Assembly (NCBI GenBank): GCA_944350495.1
Contig: CALVOZ010000002.1
Location: 135,421-199,420, forward strand
Direction of reading: 5' to 3'
DNA: 64,000 nt
Source of the DNA: an uncultured Bacilli bacterium
GTDB taxonomy: Bacteria; Bacillota_I; Bacilli_A; RF39; UBA660
Shown: one piece after another, positions 33,503-43,916 of the stretch
Layout: every line of letters begins with the position of its first letter
Position numbering within the stretch: position 1 is the stretch's first letter
Position numbers and translations under genes: made by a program
Notes under the pieces: generated by a model
Told to the model about the DNA's origin: nothing
Databases searched by the model: none
Seen by the model: only the letters and a program-made list of their open reading frames with translations

Positions 33503-36299
33503 ATTTAACGGTAGGAATATGTATTCCTAATGATATTTCTTCATCGTTATATTTAAATTCATAATCATAATCATTAAACCAAGTAGTAACACTTAACGAT
33601 TTATTCATTTTAAATCTAGTTCCTTCAATATATAAAGTTTTACCTGGATAATTGTTATCATAAATTTCTATTTTAAATTCATTTGGATCTTCATTATTTC
33701 TTAAAAGTCTAATGGCATTTACTGCATGTGATCCACCAACATTTAATACAATTGGAACTCCATTTTGTAATTGTGACTCTAAGTATTCATAACTATCATC
33801 TGGAGAGGTTGAAAAACTTAATGCTTTATCATCAGCTTGTAATACAAATAGACGATATATAGCATTCATTAATTGTTGTTCTTCACCAGAAACATTATTT
33901 TTAAATTTATTAGAGCTTACATCTAATAAGGCTGACTCATATTTATTAAATTCTTCAGCATTATAGTCATTAGTACTAATAGTAATACCAATAGCTTCCA
34001 TTGCTTTCTTATAATCATCATTGATCATATAAATTTTATTTTCAATTCTATTGCGATAATCTTCAGGAGCTTTTAAATAATATTTTAAGCCTTCGTTTTT
34101 AATTTGGTAATCGTATAAATTTGCATTGGTAGGTGTACTATATTCATTAAAGAAATATGTATTTTTTAAATTGTAACCAGCAGCTTTTTTATTAAACCAA
34201 AATCCATGTTTATATAAGCCTATCTCATTAATATCATTTAACTCAATTGGTAATTTATCAGTATAATATAACATAGCAAATGTTGCCATACCATAACAAT
34301 GTCCTCCTTCACTATTATTTGTAGCAAAGTTATTAAATGAAAATCCATCTCTAGTAGTAATAAAACCACTATCGGCAACAATTGTACTATCAACTTCTCC
34401 ATCATTATCGGTATCAACTAAATTATAATTAATTTCAGCTCCCATAATTGAATATATTTCATCAAGAGCTGAAGAATTTGACGCATGATAATAGTCACAA
34501 CCTGTTTCTTCAGCTATTTCGTCTAATTCGTTTGTATCTATATCGGTTCCTAAACCAATTACACAAATTCTTACATTTTTTGATTTAGCTTCTTCAATAA
34601 TTGGATCTTGATATTTTAATAAATTACCTTCGGTATTTTTACCATCTGTTAGCAAAACTATGTAATGATTATTTTCATCGTTGGAAAATTCAGCTAGTCC
34701 TTTTTGTAAAGCTTCTATTATATCGGTTCCGTCAGCATCACTATTCCAATGACTCTCCATCTTCTTAACGGCTTCTTTTACTTCTTTTTTATCATCACTA
34801 AATTCTTTTAAGTTAACATAATTTCCTGAAAATTCAGCCACTCCGAATTTATAATTTCCTGTAAACATATCAACTAATTCATTAGTTAATTGCAATCTTT
34901 TAAATTCAGTATCATTTCCAATTGCACCAACACTATCATTATAGCCAGCATCAATCATTTGTTGTTCACTATACATAGACACTGAATTATCAATAATAAA
35001 CATTAATTGTGTATCAGCTGTTAATTTAACTTTCGTTTCATCAGCTAATATGTATTTAGAGAAATGTGTTAAAGTGGCAGTTATTGTATTTTTTTCTCTA
35101 TCTATAATTGCATTAACTTTTTCTAATTTTTTTGTCTTTTCATCAAAATAATATAACGCAATATTATCATCTTTAACGTCGTATTTTGCTAATTCTTCAT
35201 CAGAATATTGAATTACTAATTCTGCACTTGTAAGAGACCCATCAGTATGTAAATCGTAGACAACTGGATAAACACCTTCAGTTTTTTCAAATGTTGTATT
35301 AATACTTGTATCAACAGTAGTTAAACTGATATTTCCCCTTCCGGTTGTCTTTAATGTTACATTATCATCTTTAACTTCGTAGGTTAATTCTCGATCAGAA
35401 TCAATTATTCCATCATCTTTTGAATCTTTTTTTAAAGGATTAAGTTCAAGATCTATCTCAACGCCATCATATAAAGAATCACCATCTGTATCTTTCTTTA
35501 GTGGGTCAGTTTTAGTAGTATTAACTTCAATAGAATCAATTAAACCATCATGATCTGTATCAGCTTCGTTTATATCTGTACCTAACTTTTTCTCTTCTGC
35601 ATCGGTCAAGCCATCTTGATCACTATCATAATTTTCGTCTTTTTCTATTTCGACAGGTATTATTCCATTAGTTAATTCCTCTTCAAAATTAGTATTTATA
35701 ATTTCAATGTCTTTAGTGATTCTTTTACCACTTGGTGCCTCCGCTGTAATAGTATATTTTCCTTCTTGTTCAGGTAATATCCATTCAACTTTTGGACCAG
35801 AAACATTTACTTCTCCTCCATCAACACTAAATTTAATATTAGTTATTAATTCATCTTCTTTATCATAAGCCTCTACTTTAAGTTCTAACGAGCCGCCTTT
35901 TACATGTGTTGAGGCGTAATCGCCATAATTTTCAACCCACGATAATTTTGTAAAATCATAAAAATTTTGAAAGCAATACCAACCGGCAAGCGCTAAAACA
36001 ATAATAACTGTTACAATAATTAATGGCAATTTATATTTAAATAAAAATGGTTTTACTTTGCTTGATATCTTACTAAAAAATGCCATTAAATTATTGTTGT
36101 CATTAATAACTGATGTATTTACCGATTGAGTTGGCACATCATTCAAAATCATACCACAAGTACCGCAAAACTTACTGTCCAAAGATAATTTGGCACCACA
36201 TCCTCCACAAAATTTAAATTGTTCTTCAACCTTTGCACCACATTTGCCACAATATGGGCTATTATTTGTAATTTCTGCATTACATTTAGCACATTTCAT
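33501..36299 (-). CDS. Zinc-ribbon, Ca-repeat, VWA and cysteine-peptidase-like membrane protein
   Basis: 932 residues. Cytoplasmic zinc ribbons at 3-50 (CAKCN...YCGKCG, FCGGCG, FCGTCG); one membrane helix (about 87-110); an outer beta domain (115-205); a thrombospondin-3-like calcium repeat block (225-300: DSDQDGLTDAEE, DTDHDGLIDSIE, DTDGDSLYDGVE); a GAIN-like beta region with ASP-box; a VWA domain (about 420-610) with MIDAS DNSVSMYS; then a C-terminal domain with GGHCYGMATFAMLYY, GGSHAVNAI and YDNNYPG, a possible Cys-His-Asp/Asn papain or C39-like peptidase. Active Ca-stiffened surface protein is inferred. Monocistronic. Confidence 0.78.
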   Translation of the reverse strand: MKCAKCNAEITNNSPYCGKCGAKVEEQFKFCGGCGAKLSLDSKFCGTCGMILNDVPTQSVNTSVINDNNNLMAFFSKISSKVKPFLFKYKLPLIIVTVIIVLALAGWYCFQNFYDFTKLSWVENYGDYASTHVKGGSLELKVEAYDKEDELITNIKFSVDGGEVNVSGPKVEWILPEQEGKYTITAEAPSGKRITKDIEIINTNFEEELTNGIIPVEIEKDENYDSDQDGLTDAEEKKLGTDINEADTDHDGLIDSIEVNTTKTDPLKKDTDGDSLYDGVEIDLELNPLKKDSKDDGIIDSDRELTYEVKDDNVTLKTTGRGNISLTTVDTSINTTFEKTEGVYPVVYDLHTDGSLTSAELVIQYSDEELAKYDVKDDNIALYYFDEKTKKLEKVNAIIDREKNTITATLTHFSKYILADETKVKLTADTQLMFIIDNSVSMYSEQQMIDAGYNDSVGAIGNDTEFKRLQLTNELVDMFTGNYKFGVAEFSGNYVNLKEFSDDKKEVKEAVKKMESHWNSDADGTDIIEALQKGLAEFSNDENNHYIVLLTDGKNTEGNLLKYQDPIIEEAKSKNVRICVIGLGTDIDTNELDEIAEETGCDYYHASNSSALDEIYSIMGAEINYNLVDTDNDGEVDSTIVADSGFITTRDGFSFNNFATNNSEGGHCYGMATFAMLYYTDKLPIELNDINEIGLYKHGFWFNKKAAGYNLKNTYFFNEYSTPTNANLYDYQIKNEGLKYYLKAPEDYRNRIENKIYMINDDYKKAMEAIGITISTNDYNAEEFNKYESALLDVSSNKFKNNVSGEEQQLMNAIYRLFVLQADDKALSFSTSPDDSYEYLESQLQNGVPIVLNVGGSHAVNAIRLLRNNEDPNEFKIEIYDNNYPGKTLYIEGTRFKMNKSLSVTTWFNDYDYEFKYNDEEISLGIHIPTVK

Positions 36300-36328
36300 A
36301 TTCTCACCTACTATAAAAATTATAACAT

Positions 36329-36364
36329 AAAAAAAAGAAATAAACTTAATTATTTCTTTTTTTT
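36329..36364 (-). terminator. Terminator of the flippase gene
   Basis: AAAGAAATAA / TTATTTCTTT hairpin with T run on the minus strand, overlapping the 3' end of the gene. Confidence 0.75.
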
Positions 36365-38040
36365 CTCATTATTATATTGCTAATAAAGTCGGTCCCAAAT
36401 ATATTATGGAAAAGTTTTATTTTAGCTGTTATTCCAAAATATATTATCATTCCAATAATCGCATAAAATGCAGTTATTGCTACAGATATCATTCTTGAAT
36501 GACCACCAACTGGAATAAATATTCCAATTATTTTAATTACAATTGTCATCAATATAGCAGTCATAATTACATATATTGCACGTTTAATTGTTTCTTTATA
36601 ATCAACTTTAAATTCTCTATTTAAATCAATTAAACTGATTACAATGCTTATCCCATAACCAATCATTGTTGCAACTAAATTACCATAATATATTGGTAAT
36701 CCAATCTTATGAAATAAAACCATAAATGGAATATTCATGATAGCGTTAAATGCAAATCCTGTAATTAATGCTATATACATATTTTTATATCTACTTAAGG
36801 ACTGCATTGTTACAATTACATTGGTAAATATACTTCCAAATACCGCAACAAATATACTTACCATAAACACTTTAGGTCCATAAAACGATTTGCCATAAAA
36901 TATTGTCCAAACTGGTTCAGCTAAAAGAGATAAACCAACTGCCATTGGTACTGTTATATATATTAATATCTGTAATGTTTTATTTATTTTATGTCTTATC
37001 TCATCTATATTACCAGCGATAAAATCACTTGTTAAACTTGGTAGTAAGCTTACAACAATACCATTAGCAATTGCCATAACAATAACATTAAGTTTAGTCC
37101 CTAATGTAGTTACAGCATTCATTATAAATGAAGCATCGTTTAAACTATATCCTCCCACATTTGTTAAAGTTTTAACAACCGTAAACATGTCAACTAATTG
37201 AAACGATGTTCCAATCAATTCCATAATAATTAATGGTATAGTATAAGTTATTATCTTTTTGATTAATTCTTTAGTTGTAATATTCTTTTCAACTTCTACT
37301 ATTTCGTATTCTGTAACTTCCGGCACTTGTTTTTTCTTATATCGTAGATATATTAATGCTCCAATAGCACCTAATGTTGCACCAAATACCGCAACACCAA
37401 CTGATATTCCCAATCTAGTTTTAAATATATTAACACATAAATATGATCCCACTAATATAACAATAACACGGATAAATTGTTCAATTACTTGAGATACTGA
37501 AGATGCTTGAATATACTTCATTCCTTGTAAATATCCCCTAATCATGCTAATTAATGTTACAAATAAAATAGCAGTTGCTGAGATTCTAATAACAAAAGCA
37601 ATTTCTTCAATTAAATATCTACCATATAAAATATTTCCTTCAGCTTGAATAACATTGGAAAGTGCTATAGACATATTACTATAATCATTAAAATTAATAA
37701 TATACTTAGCTAAAAATGGTGCAAATACAAGTAATAAGATAGTTGTGATAATCGATGTTGTTATCATGACTTTCCCCGCTAAACAATAGGTTCTTCTCTT
37801 TGTATATTCATATCCTAAAGTATGATATTCACTAACCATCTTTGAAATAGCTAAAGGTAAGCCAACTGTCGATAAATTAAGAAATATTGCATAAATATTG
37901 TACGCCGCACCATAGATAACACTACCATTAGAACCAACAATAGAATAAAAAGGAATTACATAGATAACTCCAAGAATTTTTGTTAAAACAATACATAGTG
38001 TTGCAATAAAGGCGCCTCTTAAAAAGGTATCTTTCTTCAT
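36346..38040 (-). CDS. MOP-superfamily flippase, SpoVB/MurJ-like
   Basis: 564 residues with about 14 membrane helices. The N-terminus FLRGAFIATLCIVLTKILGVIYVIPFY and the helix-1/2 loop GAAYNIYAIFLNLSTVGLPLAISKMVSEY are typical of SpoVB/YkvU/MurJ-type lipid-linked oligosaccharide flippases; RGYLQGMKYIQASSVSQVIEQ is the SpoVB-like signature. It would move lipid II or a related precursor outward, either generally (Amj/MurJ role) or for the spore cortex. Confidence 0.88.
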   Translation of the reverse strand: MKKDTFLRGAFIATLCIVLTKILGVIYVIPFYSIVGSNGSVIYGAAYNIYAIFLNLSTVGLPLAISKMVSEYHTLGYEYTKRRTYCLAGKVMITTSIITTILLLVFAPFLAKYIINFNDYSNMSIALSNVIQAEGNILYGRYLIEEIAFVIRISATAILFVTLISMIRGYLQGMKYIQASSVSQVIEQFIRVIVILVGSYLCVNIFKTRLGISVGVAVFGATLGAIGALIYLRYKKKQVPEVTEYEIVEVEKNITTKELIKKIITYTIPLIIMELIGTSFQLVDMFTVVKTLTNVGGYSLNDASFIMNAVTTLGTKLNVIVMAIANGIVVSLLPSLTSDFIAGNIDEIRHKINKTLQILIYITVPMAVGLSLLAEPVWTIFYGKSFYGPKVFMVSIFVAVFGSIFTNVIVTMQSLSRYKNMYIALITGFAFNAIMNIPFMVLFHKIGLPIYYGNLVATMIGYGISIVISLIDLNREFKVDYKETIKRAIYVIMTAILMTIVIKIIGIFIPVGGHSRMISVAITAFYAIIGMIIYFGITAKIKLFHNIFGTDFISNIIMRKKRNN

Positions 38041-38152
38041 TGACTCACCCTTTCTTTCTTATAAATTATACTATTAATATTAAAATAAAACAAGTTAAGA
38101 ATCTTTAATCAAATATTAATTTATTGTATAATATCTATAGGGAGTTGGGGTT

Positions 38153-39082
38153 ATGGAGTATAAATTTATTAGTGATTTAACAATGTTACAATATGAAGAA
38201 ATTACAAAAGAAATCAATTATAACCATTTTAAAAATGACTTTAAATGGAATAAATATCAAAATGATAAAAATATAAAGTATGTAGCTTTAAAAAGAAAAA
38301 GAACATATTTAACGTGCGCTAAAATAATTATTAAAAATAAAGTTTTTTATATAACCAATATAACTATTTTAAAAGATGAAAAAGAAACCTTAAAATTATT
38401 TTTAAAATACATAAAATTATTAGCTAAAAGCTTAAAAATATATCAAATTAATATTTTAGATATAAATAATTGTTCTAAACAACTAGGAAAAATTGTAAAT
38501 AAAGAAAAATACTCTTTAATTGATATAACAAATAAAGAGAAAATATTAAAAAATTTTAGTATTAATGAAAATAAATTACTTTCTTTTAACACTAAAACTA
38601 CTAATAATGAAATTAAAAAATTAAATAATACTATCAATAATTGGAATATTAATCTTGGTTATAATATTAATAAATTAATAAAATATTATAAAAATAGTTG
38701 TATAATAAAATTGGTTTATATAGACTTAGTTTACTACTTAGAATTATATCAAAATAATTCAAAACTTAATTATGAAACTATCTTAGAACTTATTGATGAA
38801 TATGGAGAAGAAATGGTAGTTGGATTTTCTATTACCTTATTACCAACAAATAAAAATAGTGCTTACTGTATAGCACTTCATACTATAGATTCATTTAATG
38901 AACTTAATATTAAGGAAAATTTAATTTTAAACACTATCTTAACTATCAATAAGAAAAAATATAGTAATATTTTTTTCAATCAATATATTAAAAGCGCTAA
39001 AACAATGTATGAATATAACTATAAAATAGTAACTAATAAATTTAAAAATTTTATTAATAAACTAAAAAAAGAAGATAATTAA
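38153..39082 (+). CDS. AT-rich hypothetical protein, possibly FemAB-like
   Basis: 309 residues behind GGGAGTTGGGG with TATAAT at 38127. Extremely rich in Asn, Lys and Ile. The start (LTMLQYEEITKEI...FKWNKYQNDKNIKYVALKRK) loosely recalls FemX/MurM aminoacyltransferases, which build peptidoglycan cross-bridges, but no Fem signature is firm. No membrane span. Its stop overlaps that of ftsH, so the two genes converge fully. Confidence 0.55.
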   Translation: MEYKFISDLTMLQYEEITKEINYNHFKNDFKWNKYQNDKNIKYVALKRKRTYLTCAKIIIKNKVFYITNITILKDEKETLKLFLKYIKLLAKSLKIYQINILDINNCSKQLGKIVNKEKYSLIDITNKEKILKNFSINENKLLSFNTKTTNNEIKKLNNTINNWNINLGYNINKLIKYYKNSCIIKLVYIDLVYYLELYQNNSKLNYETILELIDEYGEEMVVGFSITLLPTNKNSAYCIALHTIDSFNELNIKENLILNTILTINKKKYSNIFFNQYIKSAKTMYEYNYKIVTNKFKNFINKLKKEDN

Positions 39083-39095
39083 TTATCTTCTTTTT
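39064..39095. terminator. Bidirectional terminator within overlapping 3' ends
   Basis: Perfect AAAAGAAGATAATT / AATTATCTTCTTTT palindrome. Stop codons of both convergent genes lie at its centre. Confidence 0.85.
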
Positions 39096-41073
39096 CTAAT
39101 TCCTTAATTAAATCTTCTCTAGACATTTTTGAATATCCTTTAATCTTATTTTCTTTAGCTAAGTCCTTTAATTCTTCATCAGTTAAATCAGCTAAAGATG
39201 CTTCTTCAAAATTGTCTTCGGAATTTTCTTTTTCTTCCTCTGGCATATGCCCATTTTTAACTAAATATTCAATTTGCTCTTTAGTAATTGTTTCATATTC
39301 TAATAAAGCGTTAGCGATTAAATCTAATAATTCTTTATTTGCAGCAATTATCTCTTTTGTTTTTTCATAGCAATCATTAATGATTTTTCTTTGAGCTTGA
39401 TCAATTTCAAATGCTACTTGGCTAGAGAAATTTCTACTTCTATTATAATCTCTTCCTAAAAATACACTTGATTCTTGATGTTCAAATTGAACTGGTCCTA
39501 AATCACTCATACCATATTCAGTAACCATTGCACGAGCTATTTTAGTAGCCTTTTCAAAGTCGTTATGAGCACCTGTTGTTACCTCATTAAATATTAGCTC
39601 TTCAGCAACACGTCCACCTAATAGACCACTAATTGTTTCTAATAATTCATTTTTAGTTTCTAAGAAAGTTTCTTCACGAGGTAACATCAAATTATAACCA
39701 CCAGCTCTACCACGAGGAATGATTGTAATTTTTTGAACTTCGTTAGCTCCTTCCAGTTTAATACCAACAACAGCATGTCCAGCTTCATGATAAGCAACAA
39801 TCTTCTTTTCTTTTTCAGTGTATTTCTTTGTTACTTTTGCTGGTCCCATTAATACTCTGTCATGAGCTTCATCAATTTCAGCCATTGTAATTGCTGGTTT
39901 ATCTCTTCTTACAGTAAGCAAAGCCGCTTCATTTAATAAGTTCTCTAAATCAGCACCACTAAAACCAACTGTTCTTTTAGCAATATTATCTAAATTAACA
40001 TTTTTAGCAAATACTTTACCTTTAGCATGAACTTTTAGTATTTCTTCTCTTCCTCTAACATCAGGTAAATTAACTGTTACTTGTCTATCAAAACGTCCTG
40101 GTCTCAATAAAGCCGGATCTAATACATCAGGTCTATTTGTAGCTGCTATAACAATTATTCCTTCATTTTCACCAAATCCGTCCATTTCAGTAAGTAATTG
40201 GTTAAGAGTTTGTTCACGTTCATCATGACCTCCACCTAATCCAGTACCTCTTTGACGACCTACAGCATCAATTTCATCGATAAAAATTAAACATGGTGCA
40301 TTTTGTTTTGCTTGTTTAAACATATCTCTAACGCGAGAAGCACCTACTCCAACAAATAATTCAACGAAATCTGAACCACTTATATAGTAAAATGGAACTT
40401 TAGCTTCACCAGCCACAGCACGTGCTAATAATGTTTTACCTGTTCCTGGAGGACCCACTAAAAGTACACCCTTAGGAATTCTAGCACCCATTCTTTCAAA
40501 CTTTTTAGGAGCTCTCAAGAACTCAATAAGTTCTGCTACTTCTTCTTTTTCTTCAGTTAAACCAGCTACATCATTAAATGTTACCTTTTTACGATCATCA
40601 TTTAATCTAGCTCTACTTTTACCAAAGTCCATTGATTTACTTGCGCTTCCTACTTGTCTTGTTAAAAAGTAAGCACCAACAACCACCAATAATACTAAAG
40701 GTAAAACATTAACTAAAAAATATAAAAATACGCTTGATGATGGATCTTTCTTAGTTGTAACATCAAATTTATATAAATCACGCCCATCATATATTTCTTT
40801 AACTGTTGAATCTGTTAATGGAGCTTCAACAATAAAAGATTCATTTTCTTCATATCCTTCTAAAGTACCAGTTAACGTATAAATACCACCACCGCTACTT
40901 GGTTCAATAGTAACGTCAACTAGTTCTCCTGCTTCCATTTTTGTTATGAACTCGCTGTAACTTAATTTATTTACCTTTGTATTAAGTATATTCACAAGAT
41001 ACATAACACCGATTATTACAATGAATAAAAATATATACGACAAAGCACTCTTTTTTACTGTTTTTTTATTCAT
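39079..41073 (-). CDS. ftsH: ATP-dependent membrane zinc protease FtsH
   Basis: 664 residues. Two N-terminal membrane helices (about 9-29, 112-132) flank an extracellular domain. AAA motifs: [54 protein letters not shown] (SRH); protease motif [12 protein letters not shown]. The acidic C-terminal tail is longer than usual, with [20 protein letters not shown] like an SAP/Rho-N motif. Degrades misfolded and regulatory membrane proteins. Downstream of tilS (15 bases). Confidence 0.97.
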   Translation of the reverse strand: MNKKTVKKSALSYIFLFIVIIGVMYLVNILNTKVNKLSYSEFITKMEAGELVDVTIEPSSGGGIYTLTGTLEGYEENESFIVEAPLTDSTVKEIYDGRDLYKFDVTTKKDPSSSVFLYFLVNVLPLVLLVVVGAYFLTRQVGSASKSMDFGKSRARLNDDRKKVTFNDVAGLTEEKEEVAELIEFLRAPKKFERMGARIPKGVLLVGPPGTGKTLLARAVAGEAKVPFYYISGSDFVELFVGVGASRVRDMFKQAKQNAPCLIFIDEIDAVGRQRGTGLGGGHDEREQTLNQLLTEMDGFGENEGIIVIAATNRPDVLDPALLRPGRFDRQVTVNLPDVRGREEILKVHAKGKVFAKNVNLDNIAKRTVGFSGADLENLLNEAALLTVRRDKPAITMAEIDEAHDRVLMGPAKVTKKYTEKEKKIVAYHEAGHAVVGIKLEGANEVQKITIIPRGRAGGYNLMLPREETFLETKNELLETISGLLGGRVAEELIFNEVTTGAHNDFEKATKIARAMVTEYGMSDLGPVQFEHQESSVFLGRDYNRSRNFSSQVAFEIDQAQRKIINDCYEKTKEIIAANKELLDLIANALLEYETITKEQIEYLVKNGHMPEEEKENSEDNFEEASLADLTDEELKDLAKENKIKGYSKMSREDLIKELEKEDN

Positions 41074-41088
41074 AAAAAACTCCCTTCT

Positions 41089-42390
41089 TTAATTGTACTT
41101 AAGTATTATATCATACTTTTCATTTTTTTTCCTATCAAAATACGATTTTTTTAAGCCTGGAAGCCAAATAATTTTACCTGCACTATCAACTACTACTGGC
41201 CAAGCTTTTCTTTCCTCAGTATTAATTTTCTCATTTGTAAAAATATTATTAATCTTTTTAGTTCCTTGCATGTTTTTTATTGACATTCTATCATTAGGTA
41301 AGCAATTTCTAATGTATAGTGGTAATTCTAACTCGCTTAAATCAATTCTTGTCGTAAAATTACTGTTATCTGAACTTTCCTCACAAATAGTGATTCTTTT
41401 TCCGTTTGGAAGTTCTACTTCATTCTTAAATTCATAACAATATTCTTCAACTTGTTTTATTTTTTTTAAACAAAAGGTATCATATTCCTTAATTAATGAA
41501 AATCCATCAGGCATATCAATACTTGAATTAGTTAATCCGTCTTTGACGAAATTTAAAATAATATTTAAGTGTTCATTTGTTATTTTTACAATATTTTTTT
41601 TATAAATATTAAATAAATATTTCATTAACAATTCTTTTCTTATAAAATCATCAAGGCTATTAAACTTTAAGATATTAACACAATTATCAATAACTATTTC
41701 TTTATACTTTTTAGATACAATTGCATCCACATATTTATAATATGATGATAATTCGGCACTAAAATCAAGAAACTTTAAATGAACATCTTTTCTTTCTTGC
41801 TTAAGGAAAGGCAAAATATATTTACGATATCTATTTCTTGTATATTCATCTAAACTATTTGTATAATCTTCACGATATGGAATATTATATGTTTTAGCAT
41901 ATTCATAAATATCTTCTTTCGTTAAAAATAATAAAGGACGTAAAATACTATAACTACCTCTATTACTTATTTTTTCAATTCCACAGTACCCTTTAATAGT
42001 AGAGCCTCTAACTATTTTCATCATTATAGTTTCGATTAAATCGTCACCATGATGGGCAGTTAATAAAGTATGGGAACAATATTTATTTAAAACTCTCTCA
42101 AAAAAACTATAACGTTTAGTTCTAGCAATTTCTTCACTAAACTTTCCTTCATATTCTAACTTTGTAAATTCAAAAGTTAGATTATTATTTTTACAATAAT
42201 CTCTGACAAATTCTAATTCCTCATCGCTTTCTTTTCGTAAATTATGGTGAACATGCGCTACTACAATTTTATATGGAGTCTTTATCTTTAAAATAGAAAG
42301 TAAGACCATTGAGTCTACTCCCCCTGATACGCCTACAACAACGACATCATCATCTATGTTTTCCTTTAAAAATTTACATACTTTCTCCAT
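41089..42390 (-). CDS. tilS: tRNA(Ile)-lysidine synthase
   Basis: 433 residues, start behind TGGTGG. PP-loop VVGVSGGVDSMVLLSIL at the N-terminus; VAHVHHNLRKESDEE and LLTAHHGDDLIETIMMKIVRG are strongly diagnostic; TilS C-terminal domain (about 330-430, with IWLPGLKKS). Makes lysidine at C34 so that tRNA-Ile(CAT) reads ATA. The hpt gene that lies between tilS and ftsH in Bacillus is absent here. Confidence 0.95.
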   Translation of the reverse strand: MEKVCKFLKENIDDDVVVVGVSGGVDSMVLLSILKIKTPYKIVVAHVHHNLRKESDEELEFVRDYCKNNNLTFEFTKLEYEGKFSEEIARTKRYSFFERVLNKYCSHTLLTAHHGDDLIETIMMKIVRGSTIKGYCGIEKISNRGSYSILRPLLFLTKEDIYEYAKTYNIPYREDYTNSLDEYTRNRYRKYILPFLKQERKDVHLKFLDFSAELSSYYKYVDAIVSKKYKEIVIDNCVNILKFNSLDDFIRKELLMKYLFNIYKKNIVKITNEHLNIILNFVKDGLTNSSIDMPDGFSLIKEYDTFCLKKIKQVEEYCYEFKNEVELPNGKRITICEESSDNSNFTTRIDLSELELPLYIRNCLPNDRMSIKNMQGTKKINNIFTNEKINTEERKAWPVVVDSAGKIIWLPGLKKSYFDRKKNEKYDIILKYN

Positions 42391-42435
42391 ATAACCACCA
42401 ATGTTATTGTAATATAATTTTATTTGTTTTACAAG

Positions 42436-42462
42436 AAAAAAGTAAGACTTATATCTTACTTA
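42436..42462 (-). terminator. Terminator of the Big_2-domain gene
   Basis: AAGTAAGA / TCTTACTT hairpin, T run on the minus strand, overlapping the gene end. Confidence 0.75.
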
Positions 42463-43812
42463 TCCTCTTTTTACTTCATGTTTATCAGAATTATACATGA
42501 TTGTTAATGTGTCCTTTAAAGTATCGTGTTGTTTCAATGTAATTTCAAAACGCCCTCTTCGATCTTTAGAAACTTGAATTGGATCACTTATCAACGTTAC
42601 TTGTTCAGTTATATCTCTACCATTTTTATAAATAGTAATAAAGTATGATTCTATTTCTCCACGTCTTATATTTTCCCTTTCTTGGAAAATATAAGTATCT
42701 TTTACAATCAAATGGTATGTTGCTAATTTACCATTTGAAGTAGCTGCAGTAATAGTTGTTTCACCCTCATTATGAATTGTTACTTCTCCGCCAGCAATTG
42801 ACGCAACACTTAAATTACTACTATTCCATTTAATCTCTTGATTAGTAGCTGTTTCTGGCTTAATTGTAGCCACTAACGTAAATTTACCATGGTCTGTAGT
42901 TAAAGTATCATTTTTTCGATCTAAAGTAATTGATTGAACTTCAATTGCTACATTAGATACAACAACATTTATTTCAGATTTTTTTTCACCATCTAATGTT
43001 GTAGCTGTTATTGTTGTTGAACCAGAACCAACAGCTGTAATAACACCATCACTACTTACTTTAGCAACATTTTGATTGACAGATTCCCATTTAATTTTTT
43101 TATTTGTAGCATTACTTGGTTTAATCGTTGGGACTATTTTAATTTTTGTGCCTTTTACTAAACTAACATTTGTTTTATCTACAGTAATACCTGTAACTGG
43201 TACTTCTTTCTTTTGATTTAATAATAAATTTGGATCATTTTTTTCAACCACTGAAACTATTACTGAGGTTGCGTTATAATTTCCTGCATAATCGGTTACT
43301 TCAATTGTTACTTCGTAAGAACCAAGGGTTGATACATCAATATCTTCTTTTCCGGTAACAATTACATCTTTTATGCCAGATTCTTTATCATTTACAAGAT
43401 AATATTCATCAAAATTAAATTCCGCATTTATAGCTGTATAAATAGTTGCATCTACCTCAATTGTAGGTAACTCTTTATCAATATTGTTGATGCGATATTC
43501 AATCGGTTCCGATTGTTTACCATATGAATCTTTTAAAATAATAACTAATTTTTCATTCTTTTTAGCTACGTATTTATTCTCATTTTGCCATGTTTTTCCG
43601 CCATCAAAAGAATACTTTTTAGGTTTTATATCACCATCATATTCAACAGTAACATTTACTGAATCGTTAGACCAATTCTCATTATCTAATACCACTTTGA
43701 TTTTCTCTTCCTCAAATTTTACAAATGTAGATTGATAGAAGAAGAAAAAGATTGTTAAACCAACAATTGTTACAAACAAAAATATACTTCCATACATAAT
43801 ATTTTTCTTCAT
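42460..43812 (-). CDS. Surface protein with bacterial Ig-like domains
   Basis: 450 residues. N-terminal membrane anchor (5-26, IFLFVTIVGLTIFFFFYQ). A beta domain follows (WSNDSVNVTVEYDG...YSFDGGKTWQ), then a DUF5011/HYR-like Ig domain (about 110-195, LGSYEVTIEVTDYAGNYNATS), two Big_2 Ig domains (205-285 VTGITVDKTNVSLVKGTKIK...AVGSGSTTITATT; 290-375) and a C-terminal beta tail. It is displayed outside and probably binds wall or host surfaces. Single gene between ung and tilS. Confidence 0.8.
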   Translation of the reverse strand: MKKNIMYGSIFLFVTIVGLTIFFFFYQSTFVKFEEEKIKVVLDNENWSNDSVNVTVEYDGDIKPKKYSFDGGKTWQNENKYVAKKNEKLVIILKDSYGKQSEPIEYRINNIDKELPTIEVDATIYTAINAEFNFDEYYLVNDKESGIKDVIVTGKEDIDVSTLGSYEVTIEVTDYAGNYNATSVIVSVVEKNDPNLLLNQKKEVPVTGITVDKTNVSLVKGTKIKIVPTIKPSNATNKKIKWESVNQNVAKVSSDGVITAVGSGSTTITATTLDGEKKSEINVVVSNVAIEVQSITLDRKNDTLTTDHGKFTLVATIKPETATNQEIKWNSSNLSVASIAGGEVTIHNEGETTITAATSNGKLATYHLIVKDTYIFQERENIRRGEIESYFITIYKNGRDITEQVTLISDPIQVSKDRRGRFEITLKQHDTLKDTLTIMYNSDKHEVKRG

Positions 43813-43892
43813 ATCATCACCCTATTTTACTATGAACATAATAACATAGAACAGTATTAAAGTCAACGAAACAAAAGGTTTCTAGACACAAT

Positions 43893-43916
43893 AAAAATCG
43901 AGTTTACCACTCGATT
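43893..43916 (-). terminator. Terminator of the ksgA-ung run
   Basis: AATCGAG / CTCGATT hairpin with T run on the minus strand, overlapping the ung stop. Confidence 0.8.
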
